The notes beneath the pieces were generated by a model. It saw only the letters and a program-made list of their open reading frames with translations. It made no database searches and had not been told where the DNA came from. From positions 1-7,093 of the forward strand of contig USSA01000152.1 of the NCBI GenBank assembly GCA_900557255.1: a DNA stretch of 7,093 nt, given 5' to 3'. Positions 5,631 to 7,093 of the stretch are shown in pieces (within the stretch, counting starts at the first letter, position 1; each line of letters opens with the position of its first letter). This DNA is from an uncultured Prevotella sp. GTDB taxonomy: Bacteria > Bacteroidota > Bacteroidia > Bacteroidales > Bacteroidaceae. Made by a program: the position numbers and the translations under genes.

Positions 5631-6038
5631 ATGAAACAGATTAAATTAGCTTTTGTACTTTTAACAATAATGATAGTTCTTGGTAATTGTACCTTTGAAA
5701 ACCGTACAACTACCACTAAGCTGTGTCTCGAAGATTTGGACATGAATGTTCAAGACACACTAAGAAATCTGCCTGTTGATTCTTTTGGCTGTCATCCTGA
5801 TTTGATAGACTTAACAGGACATTATAAATTGACAATAAAAGAAATTGGTCCGTGGTGCTATGCGCAAAAATTGGAAAATTTAGAAACAGGAAAGTTTTAT
5901 TGGTTCGATTATAGTACTCCACGACCTATTATTGTTACAGCCGAAGAAATCATATTCCCTATGGAATATAATATAGTAAATAGAGGGGTAGAATCAACAG
6001 ACACGTTTAACATCATAGATAATCAATTAGAGCCATAA
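5631..6038 (+). CDS. Small exported protein, probable lipoprotein, function unknown
   Basis: 135 aa. A basic start (MKQIK), a hydrophobic segment (residues 6-18) and Cys20 in IVLGNC form a lipoprotein-type signal peptide. Asn just before the Cys is unusual for a lipobox but tolerated in Bacteroidota. The mature part is mixed polar with several aromatic residues (HYKLTIKEIGPWCYAQKLENLETGKFYWFDY, 64-94) and looks like a small beta-rich domain. I do not recognise the family. It begins 31 nt after the preceding gene on the same strand and may share its transcript. No SD is visible. A periplasmic or outer-membrane immunity role would suit the setting but is only a guess. Confidence 0.7.
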   Translation: MKQIKLAFVLLTIMIVLGNCTFENRTTTTKLCLEDLDMNVQDTLRNLPVDSFGCHPDLIDLTGHYKLTIKEIGPWCYAQKLENLETGKFYWFDYSTPRPIIVTAEEIIFPMEYNIVNRGVESTDTFNIIDNQLEP

Positions 6039-6109
6039 CCGTAATGCACCTGCTTGGAATTTAGCTCTTTTAGTTACCTTGTTTCTTGTTACTATTAATT
6101 CAAGTAATT

Positions 6110-6271
6110 ATGAACATAGGTACACATTTTAGCGGACAACCGATGTATGGGCAGCTAATAGATTTGCTCAGCAAGAGATACTCCATTCGGGATGTGGCAA
6201 AGTTAAGTGGAAGGGGCGTGAGTACGGTGCAACGAGTTAAGCAATTACTAACAGTACAATCATCGCAATAA
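6110..6271 (+). CDS. 53-aa helix-turn-helix mini-protein, possibly a transposase/recombinase remnant
   Basis: Starting at the ATG at 6110 (an upstream in-frame ATG at 6086 adds only eight hydrophobic residues). Residues 1-20 (NIGTHFSGQPMYGQLIDLL) resemble the N-terminus of IS4-like (DUF4372-type) transposases of Bacteroidota. Residues 22-46 (KRYSIRDVAKLSGRGVSTVQRVKQL) form a helix-turn-helix of the type seen at the C-terminus of site-specific recombinases. The two halves do not normally occur together. This may be a chimera left by rearrangement or a genuine small DNA-binding protein. Both family links are pattern-based. It sits in an A/T-rich stretch, 71 nt after the lipoprotein-like gene. 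Confidence 0.45.
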   Translation: MNIGTHFSGQPMYGQLIDLLSKRYSIRDVAKLSGRGVSTVQRVKQLLTVQSSQ

Positions 6272-6448
6272 TACTATTGATTTTACGTTCTTTTCAAAGA
6301 AAGGGGTTGTGTGATAGTAGTTTAAAGGCTAAAAGCACTACCTTTGCATAGGTGAATTTACATATAGTTGGCCAAAAGCGTCAAGAGCTCCTCACAGCAT
6401 AAGAGCTACTGGAACCGCAGGGCGTTCAATATTCTGGAGGGTAGAATA
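6272..6448 (+). other. Leader region with a -7 box and a GC-richer coding-like fragment
   Basis: TACCTTTG at 6339-6346 matches the Bacteroidota -7 consensus, but no good -33 box lies 19-21 bp upstream. From 6368 to 6448 the DNA is noticeably GC-richer. Read in frame with the next gene it encodes an open stretch (AKSVKSSSQHKSYWNRRAF...) with core-like codons (AGC, AAG, CGC, TAC, AAC), preceded by an in-frame TAG at 6365-6367. Only a TTG at 6368 could start it. It looks like the remnant of another gene placed in the 5' leader of the 166-aa gene. I do not recognise the family. Confidence 0.4.
6436..6440 (+). promoter_or_regulatory. Shine-Dalgarno site deciding the start at 6449
   Basis: GGAGG lies 8 nt before the ATG at 6449, ideal spacing. 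This start places a signal peptide at the N-terminus. It is therefore preferred over the upstream in-frame TTG at 6368, which would bury the signal 27 residues inside. Confidence 0.7.
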
Positions 6449-6949
6449 ATGATAAAGTGTATTTTAATCTCGTTTCTATTATGTATTACCTTTTCCCAAA
6501 TGGGGAAAGGTAATACAAATGAATCACAGATTCAAGACATTGAATCTTCTATCATAATAAGAACACAAGAAAAAAAGTATTTCGTGGTTCAATTATTAAG
6601 AGAATTAACTGAAGAAGGATTTTATACAAGATTTTTAATTGTTAAAAAAAACAAGAAAACAATTGCACGTATAGCATTCCCATCTTCTGAAGACGTAAAG
6701 AACTTGAGTGTTAATATAAATAAGAATAATAATGATTGTATTCTTGAATGCAATTATGGTGGAGGAGAGAATTTTTACAGTCGTTATTTTTATTTCAGAT
6801 GCGCCAAAGGTGGGCTGTATTTATATAAAATTGTAGGAACGCATTTCATACCTGATTCCGATAAAAAAATAATAAAAAAAAGATATATACACCCACAGAT
6901 AAATATAAAAAAAATCAATTTTTTATATTATTTAGGAAATACTCCGTAA
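6449..6949 (+). CDS. Unknown exported 166-aa protein
   Basis: MIKCILISFLLCITFSQ is a signal-peptide-like N-terminus. Cys12 lies within the hydrophobic core, so a lipobox is not convincing and a periplasmic or secreted protein is more likely. The mature part is Lys/Asn/Ile-rich with beta-prone segments (KKYFVVQLLRELTEEGFYTRFLIVKKNKKTIARIAF, about 42-77). Two Cys (97, 101) flank ILE in NNNDCILECNYGGGENFY, and a third (118) follows in FYFRCAKGGLYLYKI. No catalytic motif is apparent. I do not recognise the family. Strong A/T bias, a real SD and small size match the surrounding accessory genes. Confidence 0.7.
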   Translation: MIKCILISFLLCITFSQMGKGNTNESQIQDIESSIIIRTQEKKYFVVQLLRELTEEGFYTRFLIVKKNKKTIARIAFPSSEDVKNLSVNINKNNNDCILECNYGGGENFYSRYFYFRCAKGGLYLYKIVGTHFIPDSDKKIIKKRYIHPQINIKKINFLYYLGNTP

Positions 6950-7030
6950 AACGACAATCGTGTTACAAGTTATTCTCCTAAAAATATGCGGGCATACACT
7001 ATCAAAAAGAAAAAATAAGAGGAATAAGAT

Positions 7031-7093
7031 ATGAAACAACAAAAAATATATTCTATAATAATAGGATTGGTTGCATACATTATTATATCACAT
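7031..7093 (+). CDS. Start of an exported or membrane protein, cut by the window edge
   Basis: Twenty-one open codons run to the right edge: MKQQKIYSIIIGLVAYIIISH. This is a short basic start followed by a hydrophobic segment, i.e. a signal peptide or membrane anchor. An AGAGGA Shine-Dalgarno at 7017-7022 lies 8 nt before the ATG. It follows the 166-aa gene after 81 nt on the same strand. The function cannot be judged. Confidence 0.55.
   Translation, partial: MKQQKIYSIIIGLVAYIIISH

Noticed and set aside
5716..5922. Minus-strand 68-aa ORF
   Set aside because: Antisense to the lipoprotein-like gene, with no start signal or motif.
6287..6300. TTCTTT-TC-AAAGAA inverted repeat as a terminator
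   Set aside because: A/T-rich 6-bp stem with a 2-nt loop and no T-run; too weak to call.
1..7093. CRISPR arrays, tRNA or rRNA genes, retron- or riboswitch-like structures
   Set aside because: Scanned by eye on both strands; no regularly spaced repeats, cloverleaf or conserved RNA core was seen.

Overview
The window looks like a chromosomal segment from a Bacteroidales bacterium, most likely Prevotella/Segatella. The evidence is promoter boxes of the Bacteroidota type (TAnnTTTG at -7 with TTTG about 19-20 bp upstream), core genes preceded by A/T-rich leaders without a Shine-Dalgarno sequence, and an IS982-family insertion sequence. The species cannot be fixed from the sequence alone.

Left part (1-3972) has moderate GC and core-like codon use. 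It holds the start of a mannitol dehydrogenase-family polyol oxidoreductase (minus strand, running off the left edge), a LacI-family regulator (minus), a type II NADH:quinone oxidoreductase (plus) and a YhcH/TabA-family sugar-associated protein (minus). The last two converge on a strong GC-rich hairpin. The most informative non-coding signal is a composite 38-bp operator block found once on each side of lacI, in opposite orientations, with 34 of 38 positions identical. One copy points at the dehydrogenase promoter and the other at the NADH dehydrogenase. In both cases the block ends 49 nt before a -7-like box. This suggests that one regulator controls both a polyol oxidation step that makes NADH and an enzyme that re-oxidises NADH.

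Middle (about 3984-5015): a complete, apparently intact IS982-family element with 22-bp terminal inverted repeats (one mismatch) and a full DDE transposase. It lies 11-13 bp upstream of the yhcH/tabA start codon, so it has displaced whatever promoter that gene had.

Right part (5016-7093) is visibly more A/T-rich and has a different style: short orphan genes, several with real Shine-Dalgarno sequences, and several encoding exported proteins. It contains a possible CdiI-like immunity protein, a small lipoprotein-like protein, a 53-aa helix-turn-helix mini-protein that may be a transposase/recombinase remnant, a secreted or periplasmic 166-aa unknown, and the first 21 codons of another exported or membrane protein. 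This resembles an accessory island of orphan immunity-like genes. No toxin gene is visible, so that reading is inference. The IS marks the border between the two kinds of DNA.
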